A program made the position numbers and the translations under genes. The notes beneath the pieces are model-generated. The model ran no database searches and had not been told where the DNA came from. It worked only from the letters and a program-made list of their open reading frames with translations. A DNA stretch of 64,000 nt from the NCBI GenBank assembly GCA_012295275.1, contig CM022672.1, positions 15,525,125-15,589,124 on the forward strand, written 5' to 3'. Within the stretch, counting starts at the first letter, position 1. Each line of letters opens with the position of its first letter. This document shows positions 1 to 13,083 of this stretch, piece after piece. This DNA is from Chrysomallon squamiferum (Eukaryota > Mollusca > Gastropoda > Neomphalida > Peltospiridae).

Positions 1-3000
1 TGTCATTAGTCAATGTAAACAAATCTATCAAAGAAAGAAGTATTTACTGACATAAAGTTCACCTTTATTTTCAATCCAATCTATAATCGCTAACAGAACA
101 TTAAGCTGTTTTCTAAATACTGACTGTATTTATATTTAGACTTCTCTAGAAATAGTACATGTTGTTTATATTACATGCACTTAATTTACACAAGCTGGAA
201 TTTTTCACAGATAAAATTCTTGTTTAAACACAATAAAAAAAAAAAATGACATGAATATTGAAAGCTTTTTAATGATTCATTTATTGCAGTATTTTTGTCC
301 AGTTCATTTCAGATCTGTAGAATCTAATTTTTAAAAATATTGTATCATATGTAAAACGTGTGTATGTGAGTGTGTGTGTCTGTGTATCTGTGTGTATGAA
401 AATTAAAGAAAGAGTTAAAAATTAAACCTAAATTAACCGATAATTATTTATTTCCCTCCACAAAAAAAAAAAAAAAAAATAAAAAAAGAAACAAAACAAA
501 ATAAAAATAAAAATAAAACCATAGATGTGAATTATGTTTCTAAATATATTAAATATTTTTGTTGCTAAATAACTTTATCCTTTTTAACACATTTATAATG
601 AAAAATAATTAAATCAATAAATGAATAATAAATTAATTTTTAAATTAAAAAATTATCACAAAATTTAATTTATAAAGTTTAAAACAGAAATGTCATTTAA
701 AAATGATAATATATAAAATTAACTAAACTGAAAGATTAAATAAATTCCTAAATAAAAAGAAAGAAAATTAAACAGAAAAGTAAAATTCTCCACTGTAACC
801 CACGAAATTAAAGCAGTATGAAATTTCAGACTGTAATCACAGGTATATCCTTTACAGTGACATATGTAGAATATAAAAGTTTTAAAAAGTGATCTTCATA
901 TAAAACTTAAAAATAAAGAGTATCTTTGATGTTAAGAATAAGCAGCCTATTTATTGTTTAATTTATTTTTTACATACAATCAGATATTTCTCTTTTAACA
1001 ATGTTATTTTACATATAAAAATATATTTAAAAGAAAAACCCTGACAGGCTGAGTAAATTATTTTTAAATTTCTGTACCCATTATGACAGTTATGGATTTT
1101 TAAAGTAAATACATAAATTAACGAATGAACTTTTGGACAAAAATTTAAAAAAAGCTCAAGTCAACTCTAAATGCATGTGTCACTTTAAATCTATACCCAC
1201 TGACTACAGTCAACAAAATAAAATACTTTTTTATCATCACTCTCTGTACTGCAGGTAAGTATGAACTTTGAAAAACAAAGTAATTTCTTTTTTAACATCC
1301 ATGCTTCTCCAAACACTAGTTTTTAGCCATATGAAACTGGGTTATTTTTATTTTTTATTTTCATAGCTTGTATATGATCACCATCTTAAAACGAAGAGAT
1401 GGCAAGGTTTAGAAGACTTATTTATATTTTCGTACAAATAAAAACAAAACTATAGTTTTAAAAGCAAAATAAGCCAATTTTATTTTTAATTATTCAATGT
1501 TAACTCGATTATTTTAAGCTGCTGATATTTTTGTTTCTTTGCTTGTGTATATGTATGTGTGTGTGTGTGTGTGTATGTGTGTGTGTGCGTGCGCGTGTAT
1601 GTGCATGTGTGTGCCCAAGTATGTAAGTGTATGTAGCATTGTTTTGGGGAGGAGGCCTTTTGTTTCTCTTTCTATTCCATTTTTCTTTTCAAAACTGATA
1701 TAAATTTTTAAAAATCATAAAAAAAATGAAAATGTATGAATAGATTAAAAAATTCACATCAGAGAAACATTATGCTATCGTGCGTCCATCCAGATAAATA
1801 GTAAAATTGTGCCCAAGAAAGGAAATTCAGCTAATTTTAATTCGAATGTTAAAATATGCTCATTTGTTTATGAGAAATAACTTTCCTGTCAATGTTAAAA
1901 TTCAAGTTATCTTCTTGAGGACAGATCTGACTTTGCAATGACCGTTTAAATTTGATTGTTCGGAGCTTATCTGACTTAACCCAGATAGTTCACTTTTGAC
2001 ACATCTGACTTTACCCAGATAGTTCAAGTTTGCTTGTTATGGGTACATCCGACTTTATCACGACACTCTGGTGTTATGGGCAAGAAAGAAAAAAGAGCTT
2101 GCATTGACCAGCTTGCCAGTCCAATCTCTGCATATCTCATTAGTGACTGTGACTTCTGGTACTCCAGGTTAACTACAATAACAGTCACAACCTTTACCAA
2201 TACTGACTGCTGCATTTTCAAGAAGAAAAATAATAATAATCATCCATCTACAAACGGTTGTTGCCAGCAACCATTATAGCTTTGTCACTATGAATTAGCG
2301 GACAACACCAATGAATACAGTTTAATTATTGGTTATCTTGTAATAAACTGGCCAGTATGAACACTGTGATTGCTTCGGAAATCATTACTGGAAGAAGAGA
2401 GAGAGAACAGACTTAAAAAAAAAAAAAAAAAAAAAAAAAGACTGTAATCAGGTAAATGAGAACAACAGGAATTGTCAGAGATGGAAATTAATGAAATAAT
2501 AACATCACAGTCATTTCTGTCCTATTATTAACAGCATATATTGATTTTGATATATTTTTTTCTTTGTTTGGCCGGATTTGTATTTAGATCAAAAAGAAGA
2601 AGAAAAGCTGTTTTTGGTCAGATAATATCCTTAGATATAGATGGTATTTTTTTTTTAAAAAGCATTTCTCATAGTCTAGTTATATCTGACAAAGCATTCA
2701 CTACCTCCAGCTTCATATATTTCACCACACCAATTTTATGTGTTTCATCATAATTTTAACCACATAAAACTTCATTTGTGTGTATGTGTGTGTGAGTGTG
2801 TATGTCTGTGTGTACCTGTGTATGTTTGTGTGTGTGGTATGGTGTGTATGTGTGTGTGTATGAATGTGTACGTCTCTGTGTGTGTGTGTGTTTCTTGGTT
2901 TATATAGATAGATGGATATATGGACTGATGAATAGGTACACAGACAGATGGACAGAGAGACAGACAGACAGACAGATACATAAACAGTTGTATATGAGTG

Positions 3001-3039
3001 TGTATGTATATATATATATATATATATAAAAAAATTTAC
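1..3039. other. Intron of the MGAT2-like gene at the window edge
   Basis: AT-rich noncoding sequence with TG-rich tracts (1553-1610, 2777-2890), homopolymer A runs and a GACA-type run near 2950-2980. No exon continuing the MGAT2-like protein was found on the minus strand. Confidence 0.6.
1922..2075. repeat. Degenerate ~35-45-bp repeats
   Basis: TCTGACTTxACCCAGATAGTTCA-type units begin near 1924, 1969, 2004 and 2048. The middle two are nearly identical and the outer two are diverged. Confidence 0.6.
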
Positions 3040-3129
3040 CTTTTTGCACTGTTTAATAGCATTCCACAGTTTCCGATTGAAAACCATGCCCATGTTATGT
3101 TTTGATGAAATCCAGAATGCTTTCTCAAC
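3040..3129 (-). CDS. MGAT2: MGAT2-like coding exon 6 (last one inside the window)
   Basis: 90 bases, residues 321-350, with acceptor GTTTGCAG| and donor AAG|GTAAAT. It encodes VEKAFWISSKHNMGMVFNRK and ends QCKK, matching the KSTEHNMGLALTRNAYQKLIEC stretch of vertebrate GnT-II, with HNMG fully conserved. The next family segment (CTYDDYNWDW and onward) is not in the remaining 3 kb, so the protein is cut by the window edge and not by a mutation that I can see. Confidence 0.85.
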
Positions 3130-3471
3130 CTGCAAACAGTGAAACAGATTATCAGACATGTATTACGTTCATGATTATGTATATGTCATAGATTCATAGG
3201 AATCTTCTTGTGACTCAATAAGATGCTAGACTTCAGAGCAAACCAGATTACAACTGACATTTGTATTATTATTTTTATGATTATTAATTGTGGTAATAGT
3301 TTAGTTTAGTGTTAGTATTAGTAGTAATAGTGATAGTTGTAGTGAGTTATAGTCATATTTATAATAGTTGTAGTAGTTTTAATGTTAATAGAATTATTAT
3401 TATTATTCTGTTACTTTCTTTTTTAAACATTTAATATAACATTTGTTAAAACATTATTATTATTATTATTA

Positions 3472-3505
<34 letters not shown>

Positions 3506-4317
3506 AGTATTATCATCAACACCAACATCATCATCATCACCATTATCAAGATCACTGTTACTCAGCTCACTGTCTACAACAATGCTAAACACGCTAGCAG
3601 TGCAGACTATCAGGAGTTGACATAAAAGAATCATAAAGCCAGTCTACCAGATAATGCCATCTACTAATGACTATAAACTATGCAAGACTCAGACCATCTG
3701 CCATTAAGAATGTAAATAATTTCATTAGCTAATTGCTGTCTGGGACATTACTGCACTAAGATCAGAACTCAGATAAATTTATATTTTATCTGGGCATGAT
3801 TAGAAGATAAAAAAAATTACACTTTATCTATTTGCATTGGTGGGCATGCATATCTACACAAGTGTTTTCTCAAAAAAATGTTTCTGTTCAGCATTCCAGA
3901 CAGATAGATCAGTCTTTCTCTGCAGTTTAATGTCTTGTTGGGGAGGTGGGGATTGTGCCATGTAAACAAACTGTGCAGCCTTTTTATTTCAATTTATTAT
4001 TTGAGAGGTTTTTAAGGGGACGTCTGGTGAGGATGTCATTCAAAATTAATTTAACTTTTTTGGCTTAATAATAATGACGATGATGATGATAATGTGTTGT
4101 AGTATTGTTTAATACTTAGTTAATTCAAAATTTTTATTTTATATTTATTTAATTCAGAAACTGTGTTTTGAATTCATTTAATAGAAGAACTGTATTCATT
4201 TAATTCAGAAAGAATAAATTTTACTATTCATTTAATTCAAGTCTCTATTTTCTTTTTCTTTTTATTCATTTTGAAATAATAATGATCTATTCATTCAATT
4301 CAGAAATCTTTTCAAAC
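3130..4317 (-). other. MGAT2-like intron between coding exons 5 and 6
   Basis: Contains an ATT/TTA trinucleotide tract at 3455-3505 and nothing else recognised. Confidence 0.8.
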
Positions 4318-4393
4318 CTTTCCAGCATTCACTTTATAGTTCTGCACTTTGTCGTAATTTCCAATGACAAACATTCTACAATCCTTGCAGTCT
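4318..4393 (-). CDS. MGAT2: MGAT2-like coding exon 5
   Basis: 76 bases completing codon 295 and encoding residues 296-320: a CKDC pair, then FVIGNYDKVQNY. The CxxC pair aligns with CPEC of vertebrate GnT-II and GNY with GTY. The acceptor is TTTCACAG|A; nearby AG dinucleotides exist, but only this one fits the incoming phase 2. The donor AAG|GTTTGA is weak but is the only GT that keeps phase 0 into the next exon. Confidence 0.8.
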
Positions 4394-5667
4394 CTGTGAA
4401 ACAGAAAAAACAAAAATATGCAATAAAAAATTACCTTTATTATTTATTACAATTTTCATTTAACACACAGGAAGTATTTTTAACTCAAATTTCAAAGGAA
4501 GAGACATGGCTATAACATACATCATATTCATTCAAGACAAATATTAAAATTTCTAAGTACGTAAATCATATTAACATGAACTTTTTATGGCATAAAGACT
4601 ATTTATGCAGGTTTTACATAGAATGTATCTGACATAGAATGCTGCAGTCATGTAGGATTTACATGGGTTATAACAGTTCTTAGTAATATTTATACGAAAG
4701 TTTTCAAGTTATGAATACACAAAGAATACAATTGCATCATTTTATTTAAGTGCCATAAGCATAAGTGCTTTTCTGCATCCATGGGGATTCTTGGAACCAC
4801 ATAATAATACTATAGATAAGTCAGGACAACCATATTTTACTGTGTATGAATTATTTATATAATATGGAACATCTGATTGGTAAGAAAACTGATGTATTCA
4901 TGAAAGTTACTATTTTCAGAGGAGATTTGTAAGAGGGGAGTATTCAACTTGTTGGTAACTATTAAAGTTAAAGACATGGTAACCAAAATTTATCATTTAT
5001 TTTTTGTTGTATGTAAATCAATTATGTTCATTAAATGATAAATACAGTATGTAAATCTCTTAATTGCATTATTATCTCAAAATTCATTTTTATTTTGTTG
5101 TTCGAATTAGTTACACACTGTGCCAAATGTTGTCAGATAACCGACAGTATTTTGTAAATTAGTGTTTTAGGCATTTTCACTGGTCTTTTTTTTGTGGATT
5201 TTTGTTTTTATATTATGTTTTGTTTATTTTTTATTATCTATTTTAAGCTATTACTTTAATATGTTAATACTTTTATCCCATTATTATTATTTTTATTTTT
5301 TTCATAGTTGTTTTCAACAATTAAAAATATACTGACATTACTGACATACTGGTTCTATTAACAATCTCTGGATAGAATAATAATTTACGTAAGACTGTTT
5401 ACCTGCAGTTCTAAATTCTATATCCTCAGAATTTTTTTTTTTTTTAAATGTTTTCTTTTAATTACTAGGAATAATGAAAAATATAGTGTAAAACAAAATT
5501 ATAATTAAATAACTTAAATTATATTTGACCTGCCATAAAATGTATTTTATTTGGTTTTACAAGCATATTATATTTAAATAAAATACTAGATCTTCTACAA
5601 AAGAACACAAATGTTACAGACTTTATCAAGAGAGTCTGCTTGTTACGTGAAGTCACAGGGTACTAAC
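4394..5667 (-). other. MGAT2-like intron between coding exons 4 and 5
   Basis: AT-rich, no repeats of note and no further gene seen. Confidence 0.8.
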
Positions 5668-5798
5668 TTGAGTTGTAGGTTATGCATCATCTGCAACATT
5701 GTCAGAGCATCCTCTGTGAGGAAGTAGTCGTCTTCGAGCAGCAACACCATCCCATCAAAGTCCTTGAGGATGCCAATGCCTTCAAACACATGATTTAG
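5668..5798 (-). CDS. MGAT2: MGAT2-like coding exon 4 with the metal/donor-binding acidic motif
   Basis: 131 bases encoding residues 252-294 plus two bases of codon 295. It contains LLLEDDYFLTED, aligning with LFLEEDHYLAPD of vertebrate GnT-II. The acidic triplet E273-D274-D275 is the DXD-like site that binds Mn/UDP-GlcNAc in the family, so the residue expected for catalysis is kept. The acceptor is TTATGTTACAG| and the donor AA|GTTAGT. The acceptor and first 18 exonic bases are themselves the first unit of a 59-bp tandem array that runs upstream into the intron. Confidence 0.9.
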
Positions 5799-6238
5799 CT
5801 GTAACATAAGAAAACAGAGCCATTTTCAAACACTAATTCTTCAAACACATGATTTAGCTGTAACATAAGAAAACAGAGCCATTTTCAAACACTAATTCTT
5901 CAAACACATGATTTAGCTGTAACATAAGAAAACAGAGCCATTTTCAAACACTAATTCTTCAAACACATGATTTAGCTGTAACATAAGAAAACAGAGCCAT
6001 TTTCAAACACTAATTCTTCAAACACATGATTTAGCTGTAACATAAGAAAACAGAGCCATTTTCAAACACTAATTCTTCAAACACATGATTTAGCTGTAAC
6101 ATAAGAAAACAGAGAAATTTTCAAACACTAATTCTTCAAACACGTGATTTAGCTGTAACATAAAAACAAAGCCATTTTCAAACACTAATTCTTCAAACAC
6201 GTGATTTAGCTGTAACATAAAAACAAAGCCATTTTAAC
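5781..6238. repeat. 59-bp tandem array containing a 3' splice site and exon start
   Basis: About eight units start at 5781, 5840, 5899, 5958, 6017, 6076, 6135 and 6192. The period is 59 bp except for the 57-bp unit at 6135. The first five spacings are near-identical; the two outermost copies share a CACGTG variant and a shortened TAAAAACAAAGCC segment. Each unit carries, on the minus strand, a pyrimidine tract, TTATGTTACAG and CTAAATCATGTGTTTGAA, which is the acceptor and first 18 bases of the MGAT2-like exon 4. Confidence 0.95.
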
Positions 6239-6545
6239 TGCTGATGTTTCAAACAGATGATTTAAATACAATTTTAATGCATGATTTAGTTGTACCATAA
6301 AAACAGGTAATTTTAATACATTTATATTTCAAACAGATGATTCAGTTATAATATAAAAACAGAATTATTTCAGATAAAGGAACCATCTATAATTTCAATA
6401 CATAAATTAGCCTCAGTATAAAAATAAAACAATTTTAACCCTACGATCTTTCAAATATATTATTTATCTATAACTTTAACATTTTGATGTTTCAAAACAA
6501 GAATTAGCTAGAACATAAAACACTGCAATTCTTGAAGTTCACTGC
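6239..6545. repeat. Decayed outer copies of the 59-bp array
   Basis: Motifs resembling TTTCAAACAGATGATTTAG...ATAAAAACA recur irregularly (near 6248, 6330, 6450 and 6490), increasingly diverged with distance from the exon. They look like older units of the same array. Confidence 0.55.
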
Positions 6546-6885
6546 TTCACTGTGCCAAAGATTTTTTGATAAACAAACATTTTCTTAAAGAAAAATAACA
6601 TAAGGACTAAAAAAATATAAAATAAAGTATCATTGCTATCTTCAAAAGCATGAATGAAATAAAAAGTAAAATTTATATATATTTCTTTTTTATCTCTAAT
6701 GAATACATAATATCACTCAGGCTAAAACACCCACACCAACATATATATATATAAAACAATAAACACTAAGACATACATATAAATAAATAATGAAATATAT
6801 AACATACACACATTCACATTCACATACATACATAGATACATATTTACATAATACATACATATACATACTATATATATATATATAT

Positions 6886-6922
<37 letters not shown>

Positions 6923-7462
6923 ATATTCACAAACAGAATTACATAAATACATACCTAAAAATAATGAAAATACAAACACACACACACACACACACAGGAA
7001 CATACACATCATAAACATCTTAAAAAATAAATAAAGATTGTTTCTTGATTTATCAAAAATCCATGACTGTTACTTAGTTTTACCTCTAATGCAAGACGTA
7101 ACTCAGTGCAAATGGATATTAAACGTTTTTAACGAAAAGGAGGATTATTAACTGAAACACATTATTTGTTATTATTTAGTTCAGAGTACTGAAAATTCAT
7201 AACATAGCTAGTTTGATCTGGGAAAATATATAAAATATATTTTTTAAACTTAGCTCTATGACTGCAGAGCTGCTGTTGGAATGGGAAAATAAGCCAAAAT
7301 CAATAAATGAATGTTTATGACAGGATTTACGTATTTGCAATTATACTCCTTTTATCACAATAAATTTATGAAGCGCAGTGTGAGATAATGTCTAAATAAA
7401 GAATACAATATGAAGTCAATGACAGTAGAGATATTTCTAGTAGAGACTGTTACAGTCAGAAC

Positions 7463-7544
7463 ATTTAAAATCTACGCTTGGGTTCAGAAGATGACTGTTA
7501 CAGATAATGTAAGTGTATTTAAAATCTACGCTTGGGTTCAGAAC
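7463..7544. repeat. Direct duplication of ~26 bp
   Basis: TTTAAAATCTACGCTTGGGT plus TCAGAA is present near 7465 and near 7518, separated by about 54 bases. Confidence 0.85.
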
Positions 7545-8511
7545 AGATTAATGCTATAATGTTGAAATCTACTTTGGTTCCAGCACTAAAGAGTTTACAA
7601 GTTGTATTAGTACTGATGAGTGTTATTACTCCTGGTTTCTGTGACTCGAGAGCACTGCAAACAATTACAGTTGAGATCAATGATTTCTCAAACAGATTAA
7701 TTATTGACATAGACTGCTTGACGCTGCATTCAGGAATTCACACAACTCCTCACTGACAGTGATAATGTGCTAGTTCAACACTAAATTCTCATAAATCCGA
7801 TATGGAGCTCTGGTTGGAATTGTTTAATTATTAATTACATTTGTTTATTGATTACAATTCTTTTTTTTTTTTAAAACTAAAAACCACTATCATAGCAACA
7901 TGAATACCAAAAGGTAAAAAAGAGATTAGTTTGTATAAAATAATGGAATTTAGCAATGAAAGTTTTCACTGATGAATAAAACTGATGTAAAATAATGAAA
8001 TTTTAAAGTCAGAACACTGCCAATGAAAGTTTCCACTTTCCAGTAAAAAACTAAAAATGAAATTTAAGAGGAGAAACAAAATTAATATTTTAGTTTGTAA
8101 AAAGTAATCAAATACTACAAGTGAAAATTTCCTATTCCTTTAAAAAAAAAAAAATAAAGAAAACAGAAAATCGTTATTGTAATAAGCATAAAATTCAGAA
8201 ATGGCCATTTGTTGCTGATGCATGTATTGCAAATACAACCATGTAAGTGATGGCATTTTGATCAGTGCCTAATCCCAGGAAGCAAATAAAACCAATTCCA
8301 TTAGTTCCATGTGGTAACCTAGCTCATCAATTATGCAAGTGAATTCGAAATACCAGAGTTCACCCTGGCACTGAGCAAGATGGAAGATATCAGTTAATGT
8401 TTCAGTCCATCCACAGAAAAAACAAGTTATATAAACCAGATACAAGATTTTTTTTTTTTATTAGTTTTTTAAATTACTTTTTTATTATTTTTGATTTTTT
8501 TTTTTCAAATT

Positions 8512-8640
8512 AAAACTGATATATAATCAGATTGTGAAGACATTTTTAAATATTTTATTTATAATTGGTTTTTGTTTTTCAAAAGAAAACTGATATATAA
8601 TCAGATTGTGAAGACATTTTTAAATATTTAATTTATATTT
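8512..8640. repeat. 74-bp-spaced direct duplication
   Basis: AAACTGATATATAATCAGAT and about 30 following bases occur at 8513 and again about 74 bases later with one difference. Confidence 0.85.
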
Positions 8641-8786
8641 TTTATACATTTTTTATACAATTTTATACATTTGTTATTTTATTTTATTATGCTTTGGTTG
8701 TATTTCATAGATCGTTAATACATTTTGCTATTTTCTTTATTTTTTTAAAATAATTTTCTTTATTTATTTCTTTATCTATTTATTTT

Positions 8787-8821
<35 letters not shown>

Positions 8822-9190
8822 TTTCATTAACATCGACAATTCATATAATTTTTATATTTTATTACAATAATTTTATTTATTTTATTTTGAAATATTATGG
8901 ACTATTACATGTTTGAGTGAATACCTCACAACTATATCACAACAAATTATGTTATATGTTGTTATGGGCCTTACAAAGGTGCATACAAAAGATTCCATAT
9001 TGCTAAATCTATGAGAACAGTCCACGAGGTAGCCACATACAGCGTTCTCTTAATGTAAGAAACTTAATGAAATTGATATTACATGTTTTTGAGGTGTTAT
9101 TATTTATTTACTCAGATTACTTAAGCAGCAGAGTCAGATATTTGAAAACAAGCCTGGAATATGGTGATGTTCTGAAAGGTGTAGACTTAC

Positions 9191-9290
9191 TTTCCAAATC
9201 CAGTGATGTTTAGCTTGGCAGTACTTAGCCTCTCTGTAATGTCCATACTTGTCAGGGTGTTCAGCATTGTTACACTTCTTATTCAAAGCT
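9191..9290 (-). CDS. MGAT2: MGAT2-like coding exon 3
   Basis: 100 bases with acceptor ATTTTCAG| and donor AAA|GTAAGT. It completes codon 218 and encodes residues 219-251. It contains KKCNNAEHPDKYGHYREAKY and ends KHHWIWK, aligning with the GHYREAK and KHHWWWK motifs of vertebrate GnT-II. One Trp of the WWW run is Ile here. It leaves phase 0. The long open frame on the opposite strand across this exon is a shadow. Confidence 0.9.
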
Positions 9291-12200
9291 CTGAAAATAT
9301 AGTTTTAAAAAAACACTCAGTTTCTAGTTTCAAGTTTTATTATATTTATATTTATTTATTTCTTAAAAAATATTTTCTTTTATTTACTTACTTTATTATA
9401 TTTTATTATATTTATCTCTTTTTTTTCTTCACATATTTACTTATTTATCTTTCTTCTTTTCCTTTATTATGCAAGTATGTATGTGTCTGTGATAACAAAA
9501 AAATTAACATTATACTTCAGTTTTTTTCTCCAAGTCCTTATCATCTATTACCCCAACTCAACTTTAAATTTATAACCATTTATAAGATATAAATTTATTT
9601 TCTTTATTGCTTAGTTTATCTGCTTCAGAAAGTATTTCATATTTTATCTTTAGATCCCAATACAACAGGAAATTCAATTTTTCTCAGTCGAAGAGCATTT
9701 TTATTAAATTACAATCTAACACTGCCACAAAGTCAGTGTAACCTCTAATGTCACTGACACATGATAAATCATAATGTTATTTTTATAAATCATAATATTA
9801 TTAAATAACTCTTTTTTCATTAAGTATTTATGAATTTCTCAGGTCTGGTCATGTCAGTACAATATAAATCAAAAGTCATAACAACTCTAACCTGTGGTGT
9901 TGGCTTGTGAACAATTTATAAATATCACCAATAATAAAACAAACAGAAACTTTGTTTATATAATATTTGATATAATATTTAGACAAATTTACAATATTTA
10001 AAATGTTTAAGTTATAATATATATATATATAAAAATACTCACACACACTTATATTTTTTTTAATTACGTTAAATACATAGATACTACTACTAATTTACTG
10101 GCATCATTATAACTATTATCATCATAATTATCAATATTATCATTATTATCATTATTCACTAATGATCATCATTTCCTTTTAATATCACAGCATTATTAAT
10201 ATTTACAAGTGTTATCATTATCATTACCATCATCATCATAATCATCACAATTTCCTTTTAATACCACAGCACTATTAATATATAATTAACAAGTTTTATC
10301 ATCATCATCATTTCTTTTTAGTAGCACATCACTATTAATCAATGGTAAACTGACTCTTTGGGAATACTCAAATCAGACTCTGCAGATTGCATTAATAAGA
10401 TGTAGATAACTGCAGTCAGTTTAAACATCAAACAGAGAATATGAATCCAGTCAGTTTTGTAAAATCAAGATAAGTCATTGATCAATTGACAGAGTTTGGG
10501 AAAGTCTTCTACAGAGGACTGACTGTCTTGGTATTATATAAAGAGATAGTGAAGCCAGAGGGAGATGAACCTCATCAGTTAATTTGATGATTATAGGAGG
10601 ACTGGAAACAAATAGAACGTAGCTGGAGTAGAATCATTTGTCATTATAATCACCGAGTTATAGATGTTCTGATATTTTTGCAGTTGTTTTCAAAGAATGA
10701 ATGAGAGGATAAATGAATGAATTAAAAAATTAATAGATAACTGTGCAAAAATCAATTATTCAATAAAATTAAATGAATACATTTATTAATGAATAAATCA
10801 ATGAAGCTAAATGGGTGAATTTATAAAAATATATTAATGAATGTAAAAGATAATGAATGAATGTAAAAGATAATGAATAAATTCATGATAATGAATTAAT
10901 GGACTGATAAATGAATAAATGAGCTAATTAATGTGTGAACCGAGAGCTGAAATATTTTGTTAATGATCTGGTATAGTAAATAAGTTATCAATAGTTGAAA
11001 GTTTTTGTGAACACTTGCTGAAACAGGTGAAACAGAAAAGACTAATAACCACAGGCCATTCCTTTCATTAAAAATATAACAGTAAAGACTATTATTTTTT
11101 ATTTTTAGTACTCGAAAGAGTATGAAATCAAATAACTCAAGTAGTATATAGTTTTATCTCTCTGCTATCATCACTTGGGCAAGACTGAGATCTACAGCAA
11201 TTGGCAGTGGTTAAAGTCCAGGAAATTACCAAGCTTGTTGTCATAGCAACATCCTGTATTGCAAGTTTATCAGTAGTGTTTCTTGTGATTACTTTGTAGC
11301 ATGGCTTGCTTATTTGCTTCCTCTGTATTATGTATTATAAATGATATCAAAACAGTATGAACTTGTTTCTTGTTTACAGTTCTAACATTTAGCTGCTAGT
11401 AGTCACATTAATCACAGCATTCACAAACTGCAAGCAATATTTATGTAATGTTATATAATTAATTATATACATTTTGGAATCAGTATATTCATCCATATAT
11501 ATGTATTTTTGAATTTTGTTAATAGACGGAACAAAGACATATACATAAAGGCTTTTGAACATGTATATGCACACACACGCACACACACACAAACACACAC
11601 ACACACAATTTCATAAGCAAGTAAATTAATTTATTATTAAACTTCTTCAAACAGAATATAGGCACATACACATCAACAGATATACACACATACACATATT
11701 TATTCACACATATATACAAGCAAATATACATACACACACAACCTAATTTTTATTACCAAGAAATAATAAGCGTTATCTGAAAAGTGCCTTAAGTGCATAC
11801 ATAGACTGTATAAAGCAACATCTTGGACATTAGATGTGTCAAACTTTGTGCATAATTATCTTTAAGTATGTTGGAAAGTCACACTGACTTTTCTACATGT
11901 TCTTGAATCATACAGTATAATAATACTATTAAAACCAATGACTTTATAATTTATGACGTTTCAGCAACATCTGACAAATAAATGGCAAAAAATGTCATTG
12001 TATAATTTTTATTATTTTATTAAATCATCATAATCATAACTACAGTGTTTTTACTGCAGGATTCAGTAAAATGTGACAGTAACATGACTGTTACTTTTTA
12101 AAAAAAAAATTATGATTTCATTTTAATCAAAACTTAATGACTTTACAGTTTAGATATATATAAATAAATTATAATAAATCAATTCTTGAATTTCAATCAG

Positions 12201-12985
12201 ATATAAAATAAAAATATATATTTTTTGAAAATAAGTTTTTAAAGAAATTATATTAAACATTATTAACAACAAAAAAAATTAATATTACAATAGAGAACAA
12301 TTTATGCTCTAATTTAAAAAAAATGTATTTCCCAAAAGGTTTAAGTTTTTTTGTTTTTTAATAAAGATTAAATATAAAACCGAGAAACAAATGAAAAATG
12401 TCTATATATATTTAAATTTTCTATAATGATTCTTGTTTATGTAAACTGTAATCTTAATTAGGAATGTAATGAATATTAAATGAAAATAAAATAAAATAAA
12501 ATAAAATTTTGTTTGTGAATAATAAATTAATTTTTCTAAATGTTACTGTTTATTTAAATGTTATTTTCAAAAATATTTTTATATATAAAACTATAACAAA
12601 AATTTAGTGAACATTAAACAACAAAAATTACATTCTCAGTAGAAACATTTCTGTGTGCAGTAAATAAATTTATTTTTCAAAATGTTTCAGTGCTTTGAAA
12701 TATTTTATTTGTTTTTTTCTTCTTTTTTTGTACTAAATGAATTATAATAACCTACATTTCTGTTTTGATATGTACTACAAAGACATTATAATTATTATGA
12801 AATAATGAAAATTAAATTTAAAATTCAATCTGTAAATAAAAAAAATTCTGTCTTTAATAAATTAATTTATTTCCCTAAATATTTCAGTTCTTTGAAGAGT
12901 TAGTTTTGATATTTTTTACTTGAATATCAGTTTCACTTCTTTATTAAAAAAAAATATATTAAAAGTACAAAAAAAAATATCTTAC
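9291..12985 (-). other. MGAT2-like intron between coding exons 2 and 3
   Basis: Contains ATC/ATT-rich imperfect trinucleotide stretches (10090-10330) and AATGAATAAA-type degenerate tetranucleotide repeats (10690-10935). No gene seen. Confidence 0.8.
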
Positions 12986-13083
12986 TGATCCTTTTTAATA
13001 TCCCTTGGGCAGTCATTTGCACTCTCTCCTGGAAATTCATTAGGAAACATTTGTTGGGAAAATGGAAAGAAAATCTGCATGAC
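12986..13083 (-). CDS. MGAT2: MGAT2-like coding exon 2
   Basis: 98 bases with acceptor TTTTCAG| and donor CA|GTAAGA. It encodes residues 186-217 plus two bases of codon 218. The sequence VMQIFFPFSQQMFPNEFPG followed by NDCPRD matches the vertebrate FFPFSIQLYPNEFPG...DCPRD block closely, which is among the most conserved parts of the family. The cysteine in NDCPRD is in the family position. The reading frame continues exactly from exon 1 (phase 0) and leaves phase 2. Confidence 0.9.

Larger units (their letters stand above)
6546..9190 (-). other. MGAT2-like intron between coding exons 3 and 4, remainder
   Basis: Holds CA/TA microsatellites (6740-6995, 8790-8820) and the small duplications listed separately. 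No gene seen. Confidence 0.8.

Noticed and set aside
2024-2279. Open frames on both strands near 2.0-2.3 kb as the next MGAT2-like exon
   Set aside because: Neither resembles the expected DDYNWDW segment or later conserved blocks, and part overlaps a degenerate repeat.
2722-3159. 145-codon minus-strand frame as a gene
   Set aside because: Only 3040-3129 is a real exon; the remainder is translation of the intron and of CA/TG repeats.
5781-6238. Regularly spaced repeats that could suggest a CRISPR array
   Set aside because: The whole 59-bp unit is repeated with no unique spacers, and the DNA is eukaryotic with spliced genes.
9203-9592. 129-codon plus-strand frame
   Set aside because: Antisense shadow of MGAT2-like coding exon 3 followed by T-rich intron.
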